Below, piece by piece: positions 45,782 to 52,854 of a stretch of 64,000 bases of DNA. Location of the stretch: positions 1,922,001 through 1,986,000 of the forward strand of contig NZ_CP085636.1 of assembly GCF_027571385.1 (NCBI RefSeq), given 5' to 3'. Within the stretch, counting starts at the first letter, position 1; every line of letters begins with the position of its first letter. This stretch comes from Shewanella sp. MTB7 (GTDB taxonomy: Bacteria; Pseudomonadota; Gammaproteobacteria; Enterobacterales; Shewanellaceae). The notes below the pieces were generated by a model. That model ran no database searches, was not told the DNA's origin, and saw only the letters and a program-made list of their open reading frames with translations. The position numbers and the translations under genes are program-made.

Positions 45782-45807
45782 AAAAAGGACAGAAACTGTC
45801 CTTTTTA
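45782..45807. terminator. Bidirectional terminator between lysR and the nucleotidyltransferase gene
   Basis: AAAAAGGACAG-aaa-CTGTCCTTTTT, a perfect stem with A/T tails. Confidence 0.9.
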
Positions 45808-45831
45808 TTTTAGTTTGTAGAAATAACGAGG

Positions 45832-46590
45832 CTATTGTTTCGTGATACAGTGATTAAAGATGCGTTCTGCGGTGGCAAAATCTTCTATCGTATCAATTTC
45901 GGTCCATTTCAATCCTGTGATATCTAACACATTGAATATCACGTTCTTAGCAATTAGACGCTCATAACCAGCTTCATAATATTGTTGATGATTGGTTTTG
46001 TCTTTCATCATCTCTTTTAATTCTGCGAATAATAGCTGTGCTGTTTCATTGCTAATTTTTTCGATGCCAATGGACTCGCCCACGGCATCGTTAGGGTTAA
46101 CTTCCTTACTTGCTTTAATAACGTGGCCGTTTTCATCAACAATGACTTTAATCTCTTCAGCTTCAAGGTTGATGTTTTTATCGACACATAAGCAAGTTGT
46201 GTACTCAGAGTCAATCAGGTTTTTAAGAATTTCAATATCGAAGACCACATCCGCATCGAATTTAATAAAGGCTGAACTTTTAACGAATTCTTCCGTAAGC
46301 ATCAAAGAGTAGCCAGTATTTGTATTAGCGTAATGTTCATTGGTAATAAAGTGCACATTTAGGTCGGGGAAGTTTTGGCCCACGAAATCTTTAATGTGAT
46401 TTTCCAGATAACCGAGAACAAAAACAATCTCATTAATCCCGCATGCTTGAATGTGTGAGACCATCATTTCTAAGATTGTTTTATCACCAATTTTCAACAG
46501 ACTCTTCGGGCAGTTATCTGTTAAAGGACGGATCCTTGAACCAACGCCCGCGGCTAAGATAATGGCTTTAATATTGTTTGTCTTTTTCAT
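45832..46590 (-). CDS. Sugar/alcohol-phosphate nucleotidyltransferase (LicC/PntC-like cytidylyltransferase)
   Basis: A 252-residue NTP-transferase with the N-terminal signature IILAAGVGSRIRPLTDNCPK SLLKIG and the metal-binding FIKFDADVVFDIEI. The size and the YxNTNTGYSLML segment resemble choline-phosphate (LicC) and 2-aminoethylphosphonate (PntC) cytidylyltransferases. It is the last gene of a minus-strand operon with a CDP-alcohol phosphotransferase and an AEP-transaminase-like enzyme. The likely product is a CDP-activated amino-alcohol or aminophosphonate for transfer to a lipid or polysaccharide. The exact substrate is inferred from the neighbours. Confidence 0.82.
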   Translation of the reverse strand: MKKTNNIKAIILAAGVGSRIRPLTDNCPKSLLKIGDKTILEMMVSHIQACGINEIVFVLGYLENHIKDFVGQNFPDLNVHFITNEHYANTNTGYSLMLTEEFVKSSAFIKFDADVVFDIEILKNLIDSEYTTCLCVDKNINLEAEEIKVIVDENGHVIKASKEVNPNDAVGESIGIEKISNETAQLLFAELKEMMKDKTNHQQYYEAGYERLIAKNVIFNVLDITGLKWTEIDTIEDFATAERIFNHCITKQ

Positions 46591-46684
46591 TTTGTTACTG
46601 TAAACCTTGTTTTGTCACATGCGCTGATGTCAGTACATATGTATATAAAAATGCTCTTTGGGTATGTAAGTTAAAAGAGATCAT

Positions 46685-47452
46685 TTACTTGCCGATGGTC
46701 ATAGCTTGTTTTCTATCTAATTTAACGCCTCGCTGCCAAGCACGAAGAAGACCATAAAACACTTGGCTAAGCGCAAAAACCCACAACATAGGGGTTAACA
46801 TATTTAAGATCAAAGCCAGTGATAGCATAAAAATAAACACACCTTCATCGAAAGAGAATATTTTTTTCTGCTCTTTTAAAAACCATCTTATGTTTGCCAT
46901 CAAACCGAATTCGATACCCGCAGTGTCAGCTATTACTTCCTTTGGCGTGTCGTCTTGAGTTGAGTCTTTTGTCTGCGATGCTTCTAAGTAAATAGTGACA
47001 TACTTTGAATAGCCGCGTAGCGAGTAAAAGGCAATACCGAAAAGAGCCAAGAAGACAGGGATCACACTGCCTGACTGCTGAAATGCTGCGTAGGCGATGG
47101 CACTAAACCAGATGAAAACTTGAATTTGGTCCGTGAGCTTGTCGTAGTAGGAACCTGAAACGGATGACGTTTTACGATAGCGAGCCATCTGACCATCCAT
47201 GCAATCAAACACATGGCTTAAATGGATCAGAATTGCCGCGATGATGAAATTCTGAACGCCGCCAAGCAGGATAAATACCGCGGCTATAATGGCGGTGATA
47301 AATGATATTACCGTAATTTTATTAGGGGTGAACCATTTGATATCCACCACAAAATAATTGAGCACTATGGCCAGTGGCGAGGTCACAAAAGATGACCACC
47401 ATTCATCGTTTTTGGTTTTGGTTGCCCACAATTTTGCTAGTTTCAGGTTCAT
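46685..47452 (-). CDS. CDP-alcohol phosphatidyltransferase family membrane protein
   Basis: A 255-residue integral membrane enzyme with a complete CDP-alcohol phosphotransferase motif D-x2-DG-x2-AR-x8-G-x3-D-x3-D (from FDCMDGQMAR through GSYYDKLTD). It has about six hydrophobic segments. Enzymes of this class move a phospho-alcohol from a CDP carrier to a lipid alcohol or the reverse. Its start overlaps the end of the aminotransferase gene by 4 bp (ATGA), so they are translationally coupled. In this operon the CDP donor would come from the nucleotidyltransferase. Acceptor unknown. Confidence 0.87.
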   Translation of the reverse strand: MNLKLAKLWATKTKNDEWWSSFVTSPLAIVLNYFVVDIKWFTPNKITVISFITAIIAAVFILLGGVQNFIIAAILIHLSHVFDCMDGQMARYRKTSSVSGSYYDKLTDQIQVFIWFSAIAYAAFQQSGSVIPVFLALFGIAFYSLRGYSKYVTIYLEASQTKDSTQDDTPKEVIADTAGIEFGLMANIRWFLKEQKKIFSFDEGVFIFMLSLALILNMLTPMLWVFALSQVFYGLLRAWQRGVKLDRKQAMTIGK

Positions 47453-48630
47453 AATGCCATCTCAGCTATGTAAGGTTCATTGGATGCTGTGCTATCGGCC
47501 TTCATCATCTGTCTAACCTGCAGCTCCCTGGCTTCGGTAGCTGGAAAGTTAATCAAAATCTCTTTTAGGCAATTCAAGAAGTATTGAATATCGAGAATGG
47601 ATATTTCTCCTATGTTTCCCACCTGAAACACCTTGCCCTTGAAGCAGCCTTTACCTTCATAAATGATGATGGCCTTTTCACGTAATTTTTGACGTAAGAC
47701 ACTGACATTGGCGTTCACAGGCACATTAACGGTGGTAAGAATAGAGCACATATCTTGCTGCTTAATTAAAAACTCGAGACCTATATTAAGCAGGCCCTGT
47801 CGCAGCATATTGGCTTTCTCTTTCATGTTTGAGTAGTGCTGGTCGACACCCAGTTCAATTATGTTTGCTAAGGCTTGCTCCAATGCATAAAAAAGATGAA
47901 CAGCAGGCGTATTGGGAGTTTGGTAGCATGTGCTAATAAACTCATAGAATTTATACAGGTTGAGGTACATGGTTTTCGCAGGAATATCTTTTAGCTTCTC
48001 GAACTCAGCGGTTTTGCCCACCACGAAAGAGAGTCCGGCATAAGAACCGATTGCCTTCGAGCTCGAGCTTGATATGAAAGCAATGTTACATTTTTCCATC
48101 TCGATGATCTCGGCCCCAGCACTGCTGACACAATCAACCACAAAGGTAGCTCCGTGTTTTTTGGTCAATGCCCCAATGTCTTCTAAAGAGTTTAGCAAAC
48201 CCGCACAGGTCTCGTGATGAACCATAGCCACCACATCGATAGAATGCTGTGTAAGGTAAGCATCTATGCGGTTAAGATCGAAATGCTCACCCCAGGGGAA
48301 CTCTATCAAGTGAGTGTTTTCGTTGTGAATTTTAGAAATTTGATGCAGTCTGCCACCAAACTCACCGTTAGATAGAATAAGAATATGTTTATTGCCCACC
48401 ACCGAAGATAGAATTGATTCATTAGCGGCGGTGCCTGAGCCCGTAATGACGACAGCACGATAATTACTCGGTTTTTCAATTTTTAAAACCTGCAGTAATT
48501 TTTGTTCAATGCTATTCAGTAAATGCTCGAATTCAACTTCACGGTGACAGATATCTTCTTTACTGATAGCGACTCTTAAATTTGGAGCGACATTGACGGG
48601 GCCGGGCGTGAATAACAAATCTTTTTTCAT
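47449..48630 (-). CDS. Class V aminotransferase, 2-aminoethylphosphonate--pyruvate transaminase-like
   Basis: A 393-residue PLP enzyme. The N-terminus FTPGPVNVAPNLRVAISKED and the PLP-lysine segment SSSSKAIGSYAGLSFVV fit the AEP:pyruvate / alanine:glyoxylate aminotransferase subgroup, with TGSGTAANESIL as the phosphate-binding loop. It probably forms or consumes an amino compound such as 2-aminoethylphosphonate in the operon's pathway. No PEP mutase or phosphonopyruvate decarboxylase is in the window, so phosphonate biosynthesis is plausible but unproven. The residues after about 360 (EARELQVRQMMKADSTASNE) are a non-conserved tail. Confidence 0.8.
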   Translation of the reverse strand: MKKDLLFTPGPVNVAPNLRVAISKEDICHREVEFEHLLNSIEQKLLQVLKIEKPSNYRAVVITGSGTAANESILSSVVGNKHILILSNGEFGGRLHQISKIHNENTHLIEFPWGEHFDLNRIDAYLTQHSIDVVAMVHHETCAGLLNSLEDIGALTKKHGATFVVDCVSSAGAEIIEMEKCNIAFISSSSSKAIGSYAGLSFVVGKTAEFEKLKDIPAKTMYLNLYKFYEFISTCYQTPNTPAVHLFYALEQALANIIELGVDQHYSNMKEKANMLRQGLLNIGLEFLIKQQDMCSILTTVNVPVNANVSVLRQKLREKAIIIYEGKGCFKGKVFQVGNIGEISILDIQYFLNCLKEILINFPATEARELQVRQMMKADSTASNEPYIAEMAL

Positions 48631-49261
48631 CTAGTGTGTGTCATCCTATTGTTGCTTAGGTTATCTATTCTTTGGAATGTACAAAAGCTCCCGAGCCGTT
48701 TCTGGTCGGTGGGATTCAGCGACGAGAACAAGCAAGCAGGGAGCGGCGGCATGCTCGATGGTTAAAAAGTATTAACCGTCGAGCATGGTATCTGTTTCGT
48801 ATTGAAGACAGTTTAGTAATGAAAACAATGCTGTTTTGCAGGATATATTTTCGATAAAGGCTTATAAAGCTGAGGTCTCTAACCAGTCTGAGTGAGGTAT
48901 TGGCCAGTTCAGGTTGTGGAGGTCGATCATCATGGGTATGTTATAAAATGACAATTTAAGCTAATTCTGCGTCAGAAAACGAGCAGAGTCTTATTTTTTT
49001 GGATATTACTCCCGAAAAGCGGGTCAAGCAAGTTATATTACTACTTTTGTGATCCATTCAGAGTGTGATCCATTTAAGAAAGAAAATTCTCGGTGGTTCT
49101 CTAAAAATGCTTAGCCGCTCTTGGAGGTGAACTAGGTCGTTACATGTGAGGAGAGGGGAGTGACTAGAGGGTTGTAGCTTAGAGCATCATAGAAGCGCAG
49201 AATATGATAAACTTCTGCGCTACACCTTTGTTAAACTAAGACTTTATAGATCTAAACGTTC
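48631..49261. other. Intergenic region with a large hairpin upstream of the aminotransferase operon
   Basis: A 16-bp stem with one G-U pair (CATGCTCGATGGTTAA at 48750 with TTAACCGTCGAGCATG at 48772; loop of 6) lies next to a wider GCTCCC...GGGAGC pairing (48688-48744). On the minus strand the last arm is followed by TTTT. The whole could be a leader structure or attenuator of the minus-strand operon, or a REP-type repeat. The 61-codon plus-strand ORF over it is a by-product. The rest to 49261 shows nothing clear. Confidence 0.5.
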
Positions 49262-50185
49262 TTAACTGAAGATGAATCCGTACAGATATCCTGCGGTAAT
49301 GGCCATGCCGATAATGACAATCAAGAAGGCGATAATTAGCTTATTCTTAAACAGAGATTTAAGTAAAATAACTTCTGTTAGACTCGCACCTGCACTGCCA
49401 ATGATCAGTGCCATGACTGCGCCCAATCCCATCCCTTTTGCGGCTAGCGCTGCGCTAAGTGGGATCACTGCTTCGGCGCGAATATACAGAGGGATACCTA
49501 TGATTGCAGCTATTGGCACTGCAAATGGGTTACTGTCGCTGGCCACTCTGGCAACAAATTTTGTCGGCATAAAGCCATAGATCATCGAACCAACAGCGAT
49601 ACCGCCAATCAGGTAGGGCAGCACTTTCTTAAAGTCTTTCCAAGTCGTATCCCAAATACGCTGCCACTTGCTGACAGGCTCCGCTTTAGTACCGCATGTG
49701 CTACTGCAGCAAGCAGACTTTGGATCTTCATAAGCCTCGGCCTTGATATATTTTTCAAAACCTAACTTCTCTAGGCTATAACCAGCGAGTACCGACACGC
49801 CCATGGCTACAATGAAATAAAAGAGAGTCACTTTCAGCCCGAAGGTGACAACAAACAGACCTATGATAATAGGGTTAAGTAAGGGACTGGCGAACAGAAA
49901 TACCATCATGGTACCAAATCCAGCTTTGGCCCTGAGTAAGCCCTTTAAAAATGGGATTGTTGAGCAAGAGCAGAAGGGGGTGATGGCCCCAAGAAAACCT
50001 GCGACAAGGTACCCCTTACCATTTTTTGAACTCAATATATTTTGGATCATGCTTGGTGGAATATACTCTTGCAGCACGCCGACTAGATAGCTGATAACTA
50101 AGAAGAGTATGGTGAGTTCTACCGCAAGAAACATAAACATATGCAATGTTTCTTGAATCATATTTATAGTGTTTGGTGTAAACAT
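49262..50185 (-). CDS. Permease of the ArsP/YraQ (DUF318) family
   Basis: A 307-residue protein with about eight membrane segments and the family motif ITPFCSCSTIPFLKGLL, whose cysteines bind trivalent arsenicals in ArsP-type exporters. A second half-repeat includes IPLYIRAEAVIPLSAAL. A central loop carries a CCSSTCGTK cysteine cluster that could bind metal. It is divergent from an ArsR regulator with operator-like palindromes between, so expression probably responds to a thiophilic metal or metalloid or an organoarsenical. No arsenate reductase or ArsB/Acr3 gene is nearby. Confidence 0.87.
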   Translation of the reverse strand: MFTPNTINMIQETLHMFMFLAVELTILFLVISYLVGVLQEYIPPSMIQNILSSKNGKGYLVAGFLGAITPFCSCSTIPFLKGLLRAKAGFGTMMVFLFASPLLNPIIIGLFVVTFGLKVTLFYFIVAMGVSVLAGYSLEKLGFEKYIKAEAYEDPKSACCSSTCGTKAEPVSKWQRIWDTTWKDFKKVLPYLIGGIAVGSMIYGFMPTKFVARVASDSNPFAVPIAAIIGIPLYIRAEAVIPLSAALAAKGMGLGAVMALIIGSAGASLTEVILLKSLFKNKLIIAFLIVIIGMAITAGYLYGFIFS

Positions 50186-50289
50186 ATAAGGTGCTTCCTT
50201 AGGGCATCTCGCCTCTTATTTATCAGCCAACACTTCGCAGAAAATCGCAAAGGAATGACAGAGGAAGGTAGAGACTAATTTAAGCTTAT

Positions 50290-50402
50290 TAGACTATGTT
50301 TCTAGAATATTCGAATTGATGTGGCGAATATAATGAGAGTGCTTGCCCCTGTCAATATATTTCTGTTATTCTCGAAATATAAAGTCAATGTATTCGAAAT
50401 AC
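50290..50402. promoter_or_regulatory. Candidate ArsR operators in the permease/arsR divergent promoter
   Basis: Three related inverted repeats based on ATTCGAAT: one at about 50300-50316 (TCTAGAATATTCGAATT), ATATTTC-N10-GAAATAT at 50357-50380, and GTATTCGAAATAC at 50390-50402, ending 10 bp before the arsR start. Overlap with the promoter would allow repression of both genes. Confidence 0.55.
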
Positions 50403-50412
50403 CGGAGTTAGA

Positions 50413-50718
50413 ATGGAAATAGAGTTTGTTGCTAAGGCATTAAAGGAGTTGGGACACCCAACTAGGCTGGCAATTTTTAAGCGCCTGGTTAAGGCCGGGC
50501 ATAAAGGGATTCCAGTGGGTGAGGTACAGGAGGAGTTAGGAATACCGGGTTCAACACTTTCTCATCATATTTCAAGCCTTATCTCCGCAGGTTTGGTGAA
50601 ACAGCACCGTGAAGGGCGGGTGCTGTTTTGTATGCCTCAATATGAAGTACTGCAAGAAGTTATCGATTTTCTACAAGCTGAGTGTTGCAGTGCAGAAATT
50701 AAAGTAAAGGTAACTTAA
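50413..50718 (+). CDS. ArsR/SmtB-family metalloregulator
   Basis: A 101-residue winged-helix repressor. The recognition helix region (VGEVQEELGIPGSTLSHHIS) and the wing (LVKQHREGRVLFCMP) are typical. Candidate metal or arsenic ligands are Cys near 76 in the wing and the C-terminal ECCS pair. There is no ELCVCDL motif in the recognition helix, so the sensing site is unlike classical ArsR. It is divergent from the permease. Its last 4 bp overlap the end of the convergent redoxin gene. Confidence 0.92.
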   Translation: MEIEFVAKALKELGHPTRLAIFKRLVKAGHKGIPVGEVQEELGIPGSTLSHHISSLISAGLVKQHREGRVLFCMPQYEVLQEVIDFLQAECCSAEIKVKVT

Positions 50719-51281
50719 ATGGCACAGCCCTCAGGATCGCAGTTTGATGGTGGTTTCTGTTCAGAATCCAGTTTTGAGGAGGGATCTTGAATTGTAGCTG
50801 AGCTGACATCAAGGGGTTCAGCCAGTAGTTGCCCAAGAAAGTTTCCTAATTGAAGATCTGAAATACGGCCGAAATGATTGAGTCTGATATTGCCTTGTTT
50901 ATCGATCACGATTAAGGAGGGAGTCCCTCTTAACATATACGTGTGCATTGTCTTTGGAATAACACCTTGGGTTGACGGAGTATCAATAGCAATAGGGAAA
51001 GTGAGTCTGTATTCACTCACAAACGCCTCAAGGGCAGCCTTATTCATCACCTGGTGATGCTCGAAAACAGTATGCAGGCCCAAAACGGTGACTTTTTCAT
51101 CGGCAAAGAGTTTATGTACTGCTTGTGTTTGAGGTAACCCGTGGCTCACACAAGCGGGACAGAGCATCTGAAAAGCATGTATTAAGACGACTTGTCCTTT
51201 TAGCTGTTCCAGAGTGATGGGGTTATCGGTATTAAGCCAGCCGGAAACATCGAGTTCAGGTGCTTGTTGAAAATGTGTCAT
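50715..51281 (-). CDS. Thioredoxin-fold redoxin (TlpA/AhpC-like)
   Basis: A 188-residue thioredoxin-fold protein. The active site MLCPACVSHGLPQ has a CxxC in the redox position after VVLIHAFQ, and the cis-Pro loop reads RGTPSLIVIDKQG. No signal peptide is evident, so a cytoplasmic disulfide or peroxide reductase is likely. A non-conserved tail contains NCDPEGCAI, a second cysteine pair. It lies 88 bp downstream of the lipoprotein gene on the same strand and is probably in the MarR-controlled transcript. Its end overlaps arsR by 4 bp tail to tail. Confidence 0.83.
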   Translation of the reverse strand: MTHFQQAPELDVSGWLNTDNPITLEQLKGQVVLIHAFQMLCPACVSHGLPQTQAVHKLFADEKVTVLGLHTVFEHHQVMNKAALEAFVSEYRLTFPIAIDTPSTQGVIPKTMHTYMLRGTPSLIVIDKQGNIRLNHFGRISDLQLGNFLGQLLAEPLDVSSATIQDPSSKLDSEQKPPSNCDPEGCAI

Positions 51282-51369
51282 ATGAACCTCACTTTTACGC
51301 TGAAACGGATTGACGTCCTTGTCGATAAATTTACTCTCGTTAATTGTTATTTAAATGATTCTAGGTTGT

Positions 51370-52116
51370 TTACAGATTCACTTTACCGGGTAGGCTGAGA
51401 TCACCTGAAGCGATGTCAAATACATCAACAACACAGAAAAGTGGTGCATGTACATCGACATTGATACGTAAGCCAGCGGTGACGCCATCAAATTGGGCTT
51501 TATTGACGATGCCAATGTCATCAAAAGGCACACGGACTTCTACGGTTTTATCGTTAATGGTGGGTTGCCAGCCTGGACTATCAAGTAAAATAGGCAATCC
51601 TGGCCAAGTTTTTGGTAGTCTGGGCTTGCTGCCTTCGGGGATGTCAACAACCCCAAGTGCCCCTTTGCCACACATCTCATTAGGTTGTAATACTACCCAA
51701 TGACTATGCCAAATATTACCATCATTGTCCGTTTTACCATCTCTGTTTTCATCAAAAAGCGGCGTATCATCGAAATCTGGATGGGTGGCAACCGCTAAGG
51801 CAAGGATACCTGCTTTATGCTCGAAACCGACTTCATAGCTGTCAATGTTGGTAGGCCAGACATAGGCGAAAGCTTCACTTCCTGCCAACTTACCTATTTG
51901 GGTGGGTTTACTTGAACCCGCTTTCTCGGATACCGCAATATGAAATATGGCGGTATTTCCCTCGGTGGAAATCTTAGTGTGAATGATGTCGAATGGGGCT
52001 AATACATTGCTTTGTTGCTCAGCCTTAATACCACCTGTGTGCTCTTGATGAGCTGAAGCACATGCTGTAGATAAGCCTGCAAGTATAAGCGCTGAGATAA
52101 TGGATATGCGTTTCAT
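51370..52116 (-). CDS. Putative lipoprotein of unknown function
   Basis: A 248-residue exported protein that I do not recognise. The N-terminus (MKRISIISALILAGLSTAC) is a lipoprotein signal with lipobox LSTAC, so Cys19 is probably lipidated. The mature part is beta-rich. It contains a DENRDGKTDNDG segment that looks like a calcium loop, then WHSHWVVL, and a few cysteines (MCGKGA and PLFCVVD). It is the first gene after the divergent MarR operators and is followed by the redoxin. Its C-terminal half loosely resembles proteins that bind a ligand in a beta-sandwich, but I assign no function. Confidence 0.72.
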   Translation of the reverse strand: MKRISIISALILAGLSTACASAHQEHTGGIKAEQQSNVLAPFDIIHTKISTEGNTAIFHIAVSEKAGSSKPTQIGKLAGSEAFAYVWPTNIDSYEVGFEHKAGILALAVATHPDFDDTPLFDENRDGKTDNDGNIWHSHWVVLQPNEMCGKGALGVVDIPEGSKPRLPKTWPGLPILLDSPGWQPTINDKTVEVRVPFDDIGIVNKAQFDGVTAGLRINVDVHAPLFCVVDVFDIASGDLSLPGKVNL

Positions 52117-52169
52117 GTGTATTCCTTAGAGCAAGTCTATTTATGATTTATTGACAGTAGATTGAAATT

Positions 52170-52243
52170 TAGTATCGATTCGAAACCATGGTTACATTTA
52201 CATAGATAAATACACTTGTCAACTATGTTTCGATTCGATACTA
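52170..52243. promoter_or_regulatory. Paired MarR operator-like sites in the divergent promoter
   Basis: TAGTATCGATTCGAAAC (52170-52186) and its near-perfect reverse complement GTTTCGATTCGATACTA (52227-52243; one difference in 17) lie 40 bp apart in inverted orientation. They lie between the lipoprotein and marR starts, and the second ends 7 bp before marR. This is a strong candidate for autoregulated control of both transcripts. Confidence 0.65.
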
Positions 52244-52250
52244 TGAAGTC

Positions 52251-52820
52251 ATGAATACATTAATTATCCAGCAGCTCTTAGAGCGGCTCAGCAGTTTACT
52301 GCGCAGTGAGTCTCGTCACCAATTAGCTGAGTTTGGCCTACAACCGGTACAGTTTGATGCTTTGTGTTATCTGGCTAGCTGCAATCGATACTCTGATACG
52401 CCAAAAGCGGTCACTGAGTTTTTAGGACTCACTAAGGGGACCGTGTCTCAATCGATAAAGATTTTAGAGTCAAAAGGCTTAGTGCTAAAAGAAACGGATA
52501 GAGTGGATAAACGGGTGACTCATATAGCGGTGAGTGCTCAGGGTCGGGAGCTTGTTGAGAGTTTGATGCCAGCAAGAATGCTGCAGCTTGCTTGCCAAAG
52601 CTCCTCTGAGGCTGAGTTGGCTCAAACGGTAGATACCCTACGTAGGACGTTGAGGCAGGTCCAGGATGCTAACGGTTTTAAAAGTTTTGGCCAGTGCCAA
52701 ACATGTGATTATAACCAAATGTGTGAAGATGGCAGCTACCTTTGTGGTCTGACTAAAGAAGTGTTGTCGAGTCAGGATATTTTGCTGATCTGTGTGGAAC
52801 ATGAAAAACGCAGCCAATAG
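52251..52820 (+). CDS. MarR-family regulator with a C-terminal cysteine cluster
   Basis: A 189-residue winged-helix regulator. The DNA-binding region (TPKAVTEFLGLTKGTVSQSI then KILESKGLVLKETDRVDKRV) is standard MarR. Unusually, a C-terminal extension holds Cys149-x2-Cys152-x5-Cys158-x6-Cys165, plus Cys181. This suggests a bound metal or iron-sulfur cluster, and hence redox or metal sensing. It is divergent from the lipoprotein-redoxin pair, which fits a redox-stress regulon. A bidirectional terminator overlaps its stop codon. Confidence 0.9.
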   Translation: MNTLIIQQLLERLSSLLRSESRHQLAEFGLQPVQFDALCYLASCNRYSDTPKAVTEFLGLTKGTVSQSIKILESKGLVLKETDRVDKRVTHIAVSAQGRELVESLMPARMLQLACQSSSEAELAQTVDTLRRTLRQVQDANGFKSFGQCQTCDYNQMCEDGSYLCGLTKEVLSSQDILLICVEHEKRSQ

Positions 52821-52830
52821 GCTGCGTTTT
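52805..52830. terminator. Bidirectional terminator between marR and the convergent fadE-like gene
   Basis: AAAACGCAGCC-aata-GGCTGCGTTTT. It overlaps the last codons of marR. Confidence 0.88.
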
Positions 52831-52854
52831 GCTTAATTGCCACTTGAAAAATAG

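Noticed and set aside
48672..48857. 61-codon plus-strand ORF
   Set aside because: It covers the strong hairpin region and has no RBS or family resemblance, so it is better explained by the palindrome.
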